A DNA stretch of 64,000 nt from Epiperipatus broadwayi (Eukaryota; Onychophora; Udeonychophora; Euonychophora; Peripatidae). The notes beneath the pieces were generated by a model that saw nothing but the letters and a program-made list of their open reading frames with translations, did no database searches and had not been told where the DNA came from. Positions 34,812 to 44,408 of the stretch are shown here, in pieces (the first letter of the stretch is position 1; each line of letters starts with the position of its first letter). A program made the translations under genes and the position numbers. Location of the stretch: positions 1,180,001 to 1,244,000 of the forward strand of contig JAQFVV010000017.1 in assembly GCA_028023455.1 (NCBI GenBank), written 5' to 3'.

Positions 34812-34949
34812 CTGTGTAAGTGTACTTAATATTTCATCCTTTTTCAAATCAATCTGAGTGTGTTTAGGATCCATCAATTGAGTGATTTGGTCAAACATCA
34901 CTTGTTGCTCTGTTAACTTTTTATGTTTAACCAGGTATTTTTTTTGCAA
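34812..34949 (-). CDS. Internal coding exon of an unrecognised minus-strand gene
   Basis: A 138-base exon of exactly 46 codons, phase 0 at both ends, lies between a strong acceptor (TTATTTTATTTTAG read on the minus strand) and a consensus donor (CAG followed by GTAAGA). It encodes LQKKYLVKHKKLTEQQVMFD, QITQLMDPKHTQIDLKKDEI and LSTLTQ, with no stop. The composition is hydrophilic and charged with heptad-like spacing, consistent with a coiled coil or helical bundle in an ordinary host protein. I do not recognise the gene. No LINE or transposase motif is present, and no repeat family overlaps it. The flanking introns must be long, because no neighbouring exon was found. Confidence 0.72.
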
Positions 34950-35311
34950 CTAAAATAAAATAAATCAAAAATATGTTCTGCATTATATATATATTAAACT
35001 ACAAATACCAACAGGTGACTAGTTATCCTATATAAATTACATCGCCACAACCAAGGTTTAAATAAGTCAATCCAACTTCAATAATCTATTGGAAGAGCAG
35101 CATTGATTTAAATAATAAATGCAGGATTCGAACTCAGACTTTCACACAACCCTCAACTCTCCATGCTATCTCACATTGCTGACCCACATGATCACACACA
35201 TGTTGAAAAGATAAATAATCACCAATATACATTTGAAGCCTGTCCATTAAAGTATGAAGATTGACTATCTTAATATAAAGCTGAGCATTGATTGTATATA
35301 TGTGTGGAGAT

Positions 35312-35372
35312 GGTAATCTGGACCAACTGATGAGTGCTGGTTTAGCACGAAATACGTATATTGGTGATTATT
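35312..35372 (+). ncRNA. Hammerhead ribozyme, family B, best copy in window
   Basis: CTGATGA is at 35327-35333. Helix II is a perfect GTGCT/AGCAC (35334-35338 with 35344-35348) with loop GGTTT. GAAA is at 35349-35352. Helix III is AT(A)/(T)AT (35352-35354 with 35357-35359), and H17 is A35360. The inner helix I is ACCAA/TTGGT (35322-35326 with 35361-35365). A three-base bulge TGG separates it from the outer helix I TAATC/GATTA (35314-35318 with 35366-35370). Every conserved hammerhead position is present, including G10.1-C11.1. The bulge in helix I and loop II are where type I hammerheads make tertiary contacts. It is predicted to self-cleave after A35360. Confidence 0.88.
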
Positions 35373-35455
35373 TATCTTTTCAACATGTGTGTGATCAGGT
35401 GGGTCAGCAATATGAGATGGCATAGAGAGTTGAGGGTTGTGTGAAAGTCTGAGTT
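35373..35455 (+). repeat. tRNA-like segment of family B
   Basis: Immediately after the ribozyme cleavage site, GGGTCAGCAATATGAGATGG resembles a degraded tRNA D-arm (other copies read GTATCAGTGGTATGAGATA). About 45 bases later, GAGTTTGAATCA here and GAGTTCAAATCCC in most copies is a B-box. This suggests an internal Pol III promoter derived from a tRNA. Inference from similarity only. Confidence 0.5.
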
Positions 35456-35774
35456 TGAATCATGCATATATATATATATATATGCAGGTTTAGGCCTGTA
35501 TAGTATATTAATTTAAATAATAAAAGGAATTCTAAAAGAAATCTTAATGTTATCATAGTTTAACACCTTCTGTAGACAGTGAATAAAAATATTAAATGAA
35601 ACAGATTAAAATTAAATTTGCCTGGAAGTTTTAAATAATCTCCATATAACAGACAAAGATAAATTGCTTAAAGATAGATTAATAAATAATCATTTTCATA
35701 ACCTTTCAACTAAACTACTTCTCAGTACTATCAATATAATAACTAATAAATGCTACAAAAGTCAAAGTGTAAAT

Positions 35775-35850
35775 AAACCAACAGAATATTGATAATCTGT
35801 TGTCAAGGCAACAGATTGTTGATATTCTATTGCTTTATTTAAGGCTCAGC
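35775..35850. repeat. TTGTCAAGGCAAC short palindrome
   Basis: Arms GAATATTGATAATCTGTTG and CAACAGATTGTTGATATTC flank a TCAAGG loop. The core is shared with 5575 and 32720. Confidence 0.8.
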
Positions 35851-36853
35851 TATGGTCACATGATAGATATATCTGTTGTCCCATATATTTTTATAAATAA
35901 AAGATGTCTAATGTTTTCTGAGATTTCACAAATGTTAAGACAAGAAATAGTTGGTATTATAATAATGCCCCATTTATCATGTCCAAGATAGTATGTCTAG
36001 GATGTTTTGAAACACTTGACTTTGCTGCAAGGTGTGTATAAAATTGAAGTTAACAGAGAGCTACAAACCATAAAGTAATAATCAAGGACATTCCAGGTTC
36101 TGAATTTTAATAATAAACTACATACTTTATTAGTTTCTCCTAGATCTCCAATAACTATCAATTTCAAAATTAAATAGTGATTATACTTTTATATTATGAA
36201 GTATGAAAGATATATTATATTTAAATAAATAATGCAATATTAATCATATCATAGTAAGGGAAGAATATTCAAGACCATTTCAATAACTTTACGATAATTA
36301 TTTTATTTAAATAGCAATGTGTGTTATAGAAATGCACATCTACTATTAATTATAGAAGCAATGGGTTTATTTGCAATGTGGATAATCCCTATATCATTTA
36401 GCATAAAGAATAAACTTAAAAGCGAAAAATTCCTAACTCAAGTAGTCACCTTGGCATTCAAATGTCACATATGTTATCTCCCAAACAAATACCCATGCGA
36501 TTATTTCTTTAGTGCATATAAAAATTAAATTTAAAGTAACAGTTTTATTTCAGGACCACATTATTAATGATTTATTTGACTGTTGATAGAATGAAGCGAA
36601 TGAGATCCTTGCAAAATCCTTTATTCTTCTTCTGTGATGTTGAAGTTGCATTTTAACTTACATTTATTTTTATTTTATATGTATACTGTAAATGACATAA
36701 TACATTATCTTTTAAAATTATTATTTAATTTAAATATATATATACTACCACACTCTTTCATGAATTTCACACAATGCAAAAATAATATTTTTTTACTTTT
36801 ACTATTGTAAATAGCTGACCATTTAGGAGAAATTTTCAGAGCTGTACTATACC

Positions 36854-36855
<2 letters not shown>
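35851..36855. other. AT-rich stretch, no features seen
   Basis: A 69-codon plus frame (36319-36528) has no recognisable domain and no convincing splice context. Not supported. Confidence 0.5.

Positions 36856-36857
<2 letters not shown>

Positions 36858-36902
<45 letters not shown>
36858..36902. repeat. AT dinucleotide array
   Basis: About 22 uninterrupted TA units. Confidence 0.95.
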
Positions 36903-36903
<1 letters not shown>

Positions 36904-37025
36904 CTTTGTTAAAAATATGTAATAAATTTTGTATATGTATGCTGTTTATAGTGCACAGCACTGAAAATATATTAAGCTGAATAGAGAACCATAAACACTG
37001 AAGAAGGAACAATTATACACTTTGT

Positions 37026-37145
37026 AAAGCATATCAACTTATATATATATATATAAGTACTCTATCATAATGAAATTATTTCACTATGATAAAGTATATC
37101 AACTTATATATATATATATAAGTACTCTATCATAATGAAATAAGT
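37026..37145. repeat. Tandem duplication around an AT hairpin
   Basis: AAAGTATATCAACTTATAT ... TAAGTACTCTATCATAATGA occurs twice. Each copy is itself palindromic around a TATATATA core. Confidence 0.85.
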
Positions 37146-37631
37146 AAACAACACAAGATTTTTATACATATTAAAAATTACAAAAATATAGTTGTTTTGT
37201 GTTGTACATTATTCAATTATATATATATTATCCATGAAAACATTGATTTCAATATATATATGTGTGTGTACATAGTGGCGGTGCGTAGAAAAATTCTATA
37301 ATAACTATACTTGTTTTATTAAAGTATGAGGACTAATAATTTACTTAAAGAACAATGTGCATATCTTTCACTACAGACACTGGTAACTAATGCACGTGAT
37401 ACTATTTATGCAAACATATTTTGTGAGATCAAAAAAGCATTTCAGAAAAAAAAATCTTTACTCAAATAATAATTTTACCAATATTTAACTACAATTATTC
37501 TAGCATTCCATACTTACAATTCATGATAAAATAACATTATATTTTTATAAGATTCATTTTAGATTTATTATGGATACCATTAAAATAGTTGCATAAAAAA
37601 AGAATCTGAAAAAAAAAATTGACCGTTGTTT

Positions 37632-37736
37632 TTTTTTTTCTCATATGTCATAGCACCGTCCGGGACGCGAACCCACCGTCTGCAACCAACTATTTGCTTG
37701 CAAGGCAGCTGCGATGACCTCTTAGCTAACAACGCT
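37632..37736 (-). repeat. tRNA-derived SINE with 16-bp target duplication
   Basis: On the minus strand the head AGCGTTGTTAGCTAAGAGG and B-box GGTGGGTTCGCGTCCC are followed by TGCTATGACATATGAG and a poly-A tail (plus-strand T run). AAATTGACCGTTGTTT flanks both sides exactly (37616-37631 and 37737-37752). A long perfect target duplication plus a poly-A tail is the hallmark of LINE-mediated insertion and indicates a recent event. Confidence 0.92.
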
Positions 37737-38061
37737 AAATTGACCGTTGTTTAATGAGAAATTGTGCAATTAATGCACAAAATGTATCATTTAAATTGAT
37801 ATTAATTACTGTAAATGCATAATACACTTTTAGATATTTTTTTATTAAAAAAACACTTATTTACAGTTAATATAAGCAGTTATTTTAATTTAAACCAATA
37901 ATTATGAAGGCTATCAAATTAAATAAAGCAATAAATAATAATTTCATCCATTATGTTATTTAATTTTTTTTTTTTTAAAAAAATCTATTGCAATAGATAA
38001 AACTATTTTCATGTTTTATTATTTATAACGAATAAACAATTTTCTATCTGATGATTATTTT

Positions 38062-38145
38062 GTTTTTTGTCTCGTATGTCAAATGCGTTGACCGGGAAGC
38101 GAACCCCGGCCAGCTGCTTGGAAGGCAGCTATGCTAAGTTCTGAA
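38062..38145 (-). repeat. tRNA-derived SINE, 5'-truncated, minus strand
   Basis: On the minus strand AGCATAGCTGCCTTCCAAGC, GGCCGGGGTTCGCTTCCC (good B-box), then ATTTGACATACGAGAC and an A-rich tail. The A-box half is missing. Confidence 0.8.
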
Positions 38146-38574
38146 AATGACATTTTCTTATATAATTTATGTAATATATTAAAGTGATGGTGAATTGTTG
38201 ATTATATTATGAATCTAAACTATCGATTATTTATATTTATTAAAATTTTTTTTTTTCCATTAAGAAACTGGAAATAATTTTATATAGATGATTTTGCCTC
38301 ATTTTCTTTAATTTTAAACATTCATGATTATTGAATATAAATTGTATTATATTAACACTATACGATATGATGATTGACAGTTAGTTTGCATATAGCTCAT
38401 GGGTTTTTGTACTTCTGCATTATTTTCTTTAATTCGGGCTATTAAGAAGTTATATTTGCATCTACTAAATGAAGATCAATTTAACATTAAAAGATGTTTA
38501 AATATGCTTCTCAGATTTTCCCTCTAATTAATTAATAACTTATAATTGTCTTGAAATTATGTTAGTATATATAA

Positions 38575-39189
38575 TAGCAATAAAATAAAGTCATACATGA
38601 CATGCCACAAGAGAAAGCAATTAAAATCTCGATCTAGAATTATCTCTATCCCCAAACCAGTTTCGAGCTAATGGCTCTCGTCAGTGATGCACTAGGATAT
38701 TCAACTCAAGCCCAGCATTTATCTAATATTTAACTATTAAGTAGTAAATCTGAAATTTTCAGACCCCTATCCACATCTTGTTTAGTTTGTTTAGAGCTAT
38801 TAGCATGCTCATTATATTAGATTTGTAATACAAGTTAAAATAAGTTAAACCACATGATATATGACTTGATTTTATTACTGTTATAGTTTTGCTTTTGGAG
38901 CTTTGGTGATGTTATATTGCTAAGGCTATTTAAAGACATATAAGTCTCTGAAAATTTCAGATTTTCTCCTTAATAGTTAAGTATTAGATAAATGTTGGGC
39001 TTGAGTTGGTATTTTAGATCTAGTGTCTAAATATCCTAGTGTTCACTGATGAGAGTCATTAGCTCAAAAGTGGTTTGATGATAGGGATAACTTTAGATAG
39101 AGATTTTAAAGGTTTTTTCTCTTCTGGCATTTATCAAAAAAGTTTGTTTAGAGCTATTAGAATGTTCATTATATTAGGTTAAAATATAT
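38575..39189. repeat. Family D ribozyme repeat, inverted pair
   Basis: A minus arm (AAGTCATACATGACATG to about 38780) and a plus arm (38860 to 39189). The plus ribozyme near 39050-39085 has CTGATGA and GAG ... CTC but AAAA in place of GAAA. The minus ribozyme is intact. Confidence 0.85.
38638..38706 (-). ncRNA. Hammerhead ribozyme, family D, intact core and helix II
   Basis: CTGACGA runs 38684 to 38678. Helix II is a perfect GAGC/GCTC (38677-38674 with 38668-38665), loop CATTA, with the canonical G10.1-C11.1 pair. GAAA runs 38664 to 38661. Helix III is AC/GT (38661-38660 with 38657-38656), loop TG, and H17 is T38655. The inner helix I is short with a mismatch (CATCA against TGGGG). The outer part pairs GAATATC with GATAATTC less one base. 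The catalytic core is complete. Helix I is the weak point. Confidence 0.8.
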
Positions 39190-39656
39190 TAGGGGTGGCC
39201 AACCTTTGTGTTTATAAGATCTACTTTTTATTTTAAAAGTATTTTGCGATTGACTTTTTGTCATAGGTGATCAACTTGTCATAGGCGTAGTCTAAGTGGA
39301 GGGAGGTGTGAAATACATACTATTTTTATATATCTACCTAGTAAAAAATAACAATTATTTAATGGACCAAAAAACTCATGTCTGGGAGAATTAGAGCAAC
39401 ATGAGTAATTATTAACAATATTTATTAATTCAAATTAGCTACATCAAATCAAGATTAAAAATATTATTTCCAATAATAATATGACTTAGTGGATTTCATT
39501 TATCTAGAATTGAAAAAAAAATTTAGAACAGAAACAAAAATAACAAAAAAACTTGAAAATCTTGACTTAATTTGTTTCACTCATTACCTGACAGCTCTTG
39601 CCAGATTGGCCTCATGATCGACCAGTGGATCACGATTGACTTGTTGGACACCCCTG
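39190..39656 (+). mobile_element. Non-autonomous hAT element (MITE), second copy
   Basis: A 467-bp element with ends TAGGGGTGGCCAACC and GTTGGACACCCCTG. Flanks are AAATATAT and GTATATAT (6/8). The interior matches the copy at 28896-29350 in the opposite orientation and the end of the hAT relic at 14790. Confidence 0.88.
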
Positions 39657-40355
39657 GTATATATAAATCATGCTTTGTGTGTAAGTATGTCAGTAAATGC
39701 TATTTTTATACACGATCAAATGTAAAGTATAGGTGAGCCCATTGTACATTTTACATTTACTAATAGTTAGTTTTCAGTACTTTCACATTATTTCAAGCTT
39801 ATAATACGTAAAAAAAAAAAAAGTATGTTGGACTCATTTTATAAAGTTAAAAATTTCTATATTTATTCTTATTAGTTAAGTTAATTGAAAAAACTCAAAA
39901 GAAATGCACAAATGTTCAAAAATTACATAGTAATAAATTTTTTTGTAGAGATAGGAAAAACTATTTTAAATATGCTACTTATGAAGTTTCCAATAAAAAC
40001 ATTCCATTTAAAAACACCTTGACAATAAAATATATTATATAGTTGCAACTCAATTAACTAGTTACATATTTTAGAAATATGATTTTATTTTTCATAAATA
40101 TTTTTTAAATATTTGTTATTTAAAGTAAGTTTTTAATTTATATATAACTAAAATAAGTGGCATTATATCTTAAAATGGGTCCCTCTTTTAGTTAAAACAT
40201 GTTTAGCAAATAAACAGTGTGAATTTTACAACAAAGGTAGCTTATACATATCAAATTAAAAGATCAAAATTTCATAAAATTTATAATTAGACTGATTATA
40301 TTTTGTATTAATTAATAAAAAATGCAAAATAATTTATTATATAAGAATTTAAAAG
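39657..40355. other. AT-rich stretch, no features seen
   Basis: Nothing recognisable. Confidence 0.5.
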
Positions 40356-40359
40356 AGTA

Positions 40360-40740
40360 GCAATTCTCTCCATACAACGAGAACTATAGTAATTAATGGT
40401 GTCTAGAAGGTTTGAGCAGCAAATATCTTATTGTCTATTCATAAAATATCCCCAGACTAGTTTCTAGCTGTGCCTTCATCAGTGAGAAATTTTGGATCTG
40501 AAAGCTCTACATCTAGTTCTTAAGGATCTCAGATCCAAAACTCCTCACTGAAAAAGACAACAGGCTAGAAACTAGTTTGTGATATTGAATAAGTAGGCAC
40601 TAGATAGAGATTTTGATGTGAAAATCTTCTAATATACAATGATTACTATGGCTTGCACTGGGTGGCACTACTGTAGGGAGAGAGTTGATACTGTTATAAG
40701 TTTGTGTAAGCATAAAAAATAGTGATCATGTGATTTATGG
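40360..40740. repeat. Family A ribozyme repeat, compact inverted pair
   Basis: Minus and plus ends meet near 40525. The minus ribozyme (40440-40496) keeps CTGATGA and GAAACTAGTC with helix II GGC/GCT around a short loop. The plus ribozyme has CTGAAAA and is dead. Confidence 0.82.
40440..40496 (-). ncRNA. Hammerhead ribozyme motif, family A
   Basis: On the minus strand CTGATGA (40484-40478) and GAAACTAGTC, followed by TGGGGATATT, are intact. Helix II is reduced by a deletion (GGCACAGCT), with A.A at 10.1/11.1. The upstream helix I strand TTTCTCA pairs partly with TGGGGA. Confidence 0.5.
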
Positions 40741-40917
40741 CAATTTGTTTTAGAAGTCAAGATTTGGTTAATAATAAATAAACTATACAGAAAAAATAAT
40801 TTATTATTATCGATAAATATAAAATTTCATTAAAAAATGAATTAATTAGATTAAATTCTTAGAATATATTGCAATAAATACATACTTTTCTTTCAAATCT
40901 TATAATTAATAATTAGA

Positions 40918-41425
40918 AATATAAGGAATTTGAACTCAGACTTTCAAGCACCTTTCAACTATCCACACTATCTCATATCACTGATACACATGATCAAACA
41001 CATGTAGAAAAGGTCAATAATCACCAATATATGTATTTTGTGCTGAACCAGCACTCATCAGTTGGTCCAGATTATCATCTCCCACACATATATATATGTA
41101 TATATATATAATCAGCACTCATTTTATATTAAGATAGCAAATCTTCATACTTTAATAGACAGGTTTCACTCTATTCCAATCTCCAACTCTTCAGCCATCC
41201 ATGCCATCGAAAGTCTGATGATGGAAAGCCCAACTGATGAGTGCTAGTTCAGCATGAAATACATATATTGGTGATTATTGATCTATTCTACATATGTGTG
41301 ATCATGTGTATCAGTGATATGAGATAACATGGATAGTTGAAAGGTGCCTGAAAGTCTGAGTTAAATCCCCTATATTTACAATTAGGTTCCAGGTATATAA
41401 TGAGTGCCTGTATTTCAAATATTAC
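40918..41425. repeat. Family B ribozyme repeat, inverted pair
   Basis: A minus arm (GAATTTGAACTCAGACTTTC on) with perfect CTGATGA and GTGCT/AGCAC but AAAA replacing GAAA. AT array in the arm (about 41090-41111). The plus arm carries an intact core. Confidence 0.87.
41226..41281 (+). ncRNA. Hammerhead ribozyme motif, family B, core intact
   Basis: CTGATGA is at 41234-41240. Helix II GTGCT/AGCAT (41241-41245 with 41251-41255) has a G.U at the base. GAAA is at 41256-41259. Helix III is ATA/TAT with loop CA, and H17 is A41267. The inner helix I is CCAA/TTGG. The upstream outer helix I strand is deleted (GGAAAGCC), so the bulge contact is lost. Confidence 0.65.
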
Positions 41426-41599
41426 ACATTAAGCCTACATCCTGTCCATCCCTCTTCTATGTATTTAAATGAATACAGTCCTGTACATGAGGGATCAGAG
41501 TGACTTGAGATCACATGGGTATGACAACAATATTGGCATCAGTTTGGGATTTGGGCTTTCCATTATCAGATTTTCAATGGTATGGATGGCTGAAGAATT

Positions 41600-41900
41600 G
41601 GAGGTTGGAGTAGATTGAAGCCTGTCCATTAAAGTATGAAGATTTGCTGTCTTAATATAATCGAGCGCTGATTATATATTTGTGTGAGAGATGATAATCT
41701 GGACCAACTGGTGAGTGCTGGTTCAGCACAAAATATGTATATTCGTGATTATTGATCTTTTCTCCATGAGTGTGATCATGTGTATCAGTGGCATGAGATA
41801 GTGTGAATAGTTGAAAGGTGCTTGAAAGTCTGAGTTCAAATCCTCTATATTTACAATTAGGCTCCAGGTATATGAAGAGTGCCTGTTTTTTAAATTAATA
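41600..41900 (+). repeat. Family B ribozyme repeat, plus unit
   Basis: Starts near GAAGCCTGTCCATTAAAGT and ends at AGTTCAAATCCTC. The ribozyme is doubly broken (CTGGTGA and CACAAAAT). It repeats the same arm as the preceding pair, giving an inverted pair plus a direct third unit. Confidence 0.85.
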
Positions 41901-43144
41901 ATTAGTTACATTTATCGAAGATTTAATTATTATTTTTCTGTACAAATTAGAATTTAAAGTAGTACTTTAAATATATACATATGACATGTCAACATATAAT
42001 AATAATTAAAAAAAAAAGATAAAAATAACATGAAAATTTAGAAATGATTATTTCTTAATATATTAAATATTTAAGCTTTAAATAGATTATACTTTATTAA
42101 AATTATAATAAATAATATACTATTAAAGTATAATACCAACAGGATTTACTGTTTCTCCTCTTGACAATTTTACTTTGCATATATATGTATACAATATAGG
42201 TTACACTAATGGTTTTAAAAAAGTTAAGGCTTCTTTGAAAAAAATAAAATACAAAGAATTAAATAATCTTTATTATTAAAAACTTATAATTCTGAAGTAC
42301 TTAACTTGAGTTCTTTTAATATTAAAGGTGTGTGGGATGTAAGTGGAATTGTGGGTAATAATTAGTATATATTTGTTTATATGTTTTTAATACTTTGCAC
42401 TTTAGAAGTCTGTTTTTGGTAGGGAAACTAATGGTTGTGTTATAGAGTTTATTTCTTTGGTCAATCTTCTTTAATTTTGAATTTGGGGTAATTTTAATTA
42501 TTTTATTAACTAGTTTATCTTTAGGCTTTTAATAATTATATGTATAGGAATGTCTTTATTGTCTTGCAAATAAATTTAATATTGATTTTTTGAGCCAAAA
42601 TATTAAATGATTTAATTTTTATCGTAGAAAATATATATATATTAAACGATTTTCAAGATGACTTTGATATAATATTAAGAGTTTTACAATTAACTTTAAT
42701 TAAAAAAGTTATCATTTAGAGCTTGGTAGGTTTTCATAAGTATAGTTAAAACAGTTTATCGTTATCTATGCATGCATGAGATATTCATACTGATACTTAG
42801 AATAACTTGAAAACTTCTGAGGCAAGAAAGCAATTGATTCAAAGGTATTTGTTTTTCTAGATACATATTTTGGGCGATTTGATCTGTTTTCTGCAATTAT
42901 CTTCTGTACTTTTGTCTCTTACTGTAGCTATTTAACTTCTGCATCTGTGTATTCTATTACAATTACCAACTTATCAACAGACTATTACAGCTTATACAGA
43001 TTTATGTCTGTTCTTCAATCCGTTCTTTCTCAAAATAATTTTGAGAATTGTTTTTCAAATATGTTTCCGTATTTATTTTTGTTTACTGTAAACACTTTAA
43101 TCTCTTAATTAGTTTTACTTCTAACATATATAAATTTTAAATTA
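41901..43144. other. AT-rich stretch, no features seen
   Basis: Nothing recognisable. Confidence 0.5.
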
Positions 43145-43530
43145 TAAGGATGAATCGTCATCATCATTTTCAATCATCAATCCACTTCAGGATGGTCTCT
43201 CCAAGTCCAATCCAAATTCTCCGATCTCTTGCCTCTTCTCTCCACATCACACCAGCACATTTTCTTATTTCATCCATCCATCTCACATGTGGTCTCTTTC
43301 TGGGTCGTTTACAATCTCTTGGAATTCAGTTTAAGATTTCAATTGTCCATCTATTATCATCTTTTTTAGCAATATGTCCAACCAAACTCCACTTCAGTTT
43401 TTTAATTCTTTCAATGGTGTCAATAACATCTATTTGTTCTCTCACCCATTTATTTCATTTTCAATCTCTTGTTGTTACTCTTAACATGCAGAATTCTTTT
43501 GATTACATTGTAATCATTATCAAATGAAGT
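43145..43530 (-). pseudogene. RTE-like LINE 3' end, minus strand
   Basis: The minus-strand translation gives LKWSLVGHIAKKDDNRWTIE, RKRPHVRWMDEIRKCAGVMW and GLGETILKWIDD, then a stop and a GATGATGA tail. It aligns residue for residue with the 16.4 kb copy. The last 45 codons are uninterrupted, with about three stops further upstream. The 125-codon open frame on the opposite strand is its shadow. Confidence 0.85.
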
Positions 43531-44318
43531 CATGTAAACAAAAAAGGGGCAACTATGTGATTTATTGTCTATTTATTATACTTTTTTCTTTTTATGGTGA
43601 CTTTCTTCATATAATACTCTATCTAATCTGGATTAAACTAAATTTAAAATTTCAAGATTTTTCATAGTCAAAGAAAACAGGCATTATTAGACTAATTATT
43701 TTTAGAGTTTTTTTTATAAAATTATATAGTAGTTGGTGTTCTTTTACTTTTTCCAACGTACATCACACAAGAATATTAAATAAATAAAGACATCATAAAA
43801 AGAAAAAAATTAAAAGAAGCAATTTTTTATAAACCAATTTAAAGATTGTATAATAAATCGACAATCTGCCTAATATCGATATCCACAGTTCTTGGAAAAT
43901 CACGTGATATCTGTTTTATTTTGTGTATATTAATTAACATGACTTTAGTTGAAAATGCTTACAGCGTAATCAAAAGTAATTTTGCTTAATTTATATATTG
44001 TTATTATTTAGCGTTAAAATTAATATATAGTACATTTTAATGGGTAATTTATTTATTTATATATTAAAAAAACATTTTTTTTTATTTCTATACTAATAAT
44101 AACATAAAAAAATAAATATCACAAATTTTTAAAAAATATTTGAGTTAAAGCAAATCAAATTTTTCTTTAAACATATAAAAATATGTTTAATTAAGATTCA
44201 GAGCTATAGGACTTAATTAATTAAAGAACATATTTAAGAAAACTCAAATAACTCATATATGAGTGGAATGAGAACACAATTCTTTTCTGAACATATATAA
44301 TAAAAATCATTTTAAATT
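43531..44318. other. Low-repeat AT-rich stretch upstream of a possible first exon
   Basis: No named repeat recognised. If the exon at 44319 is real, this would hold the promoter and 5' UTR. No TATA box or other element could be singled out in such AT-rich DNA. Confidence 0.35.
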
Positions 44319-44408
44319 ATGTCATTCCAAGTCGAAGGCCTCTTCAATACTTCAGCAAGTGTTGACAATATTAGAAAAGAAGGGCCTTTTAATCAGAATA
44401 ATCAATCG
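44319..44408 (+). CDS. Possible first coding exon of an unrecognised plus-strand gene
   Basis: An ATG two codons after an in-frame TAA opens a 30-codon frame MSFQVEGLFNTSASVDNIRK / EGPFNQNNQS. It ends exactly at a good donor (TCG followed by GTAAGTAAT), phase 0. The local base composition is richer in G and C than its surroundings, and no repeat overlaps it. The start and donor are what I see. That it is a gene is inference, and I recognise no domain. It could belong to the same transcription unit as the terminal exons at 52.5-52.85 kb, but no connecting exon was found. Confidence 0.42.

Larger units (their letters stand above)
35107..35492. repeat. Family B ribozyme repeat, inverted pair, left arm shortened
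   Basis: The left arm starts GGATTCGAACTCAGACTTTC and breaks off at CACCAATATAC before its ribozyme. The right arm is complete, from GCCTGTCCATTAAAGTATG through the ribozyme and tRNA-like part. AT microsatellite at the right edge (about 35465-35482). Confidence 0.88.
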
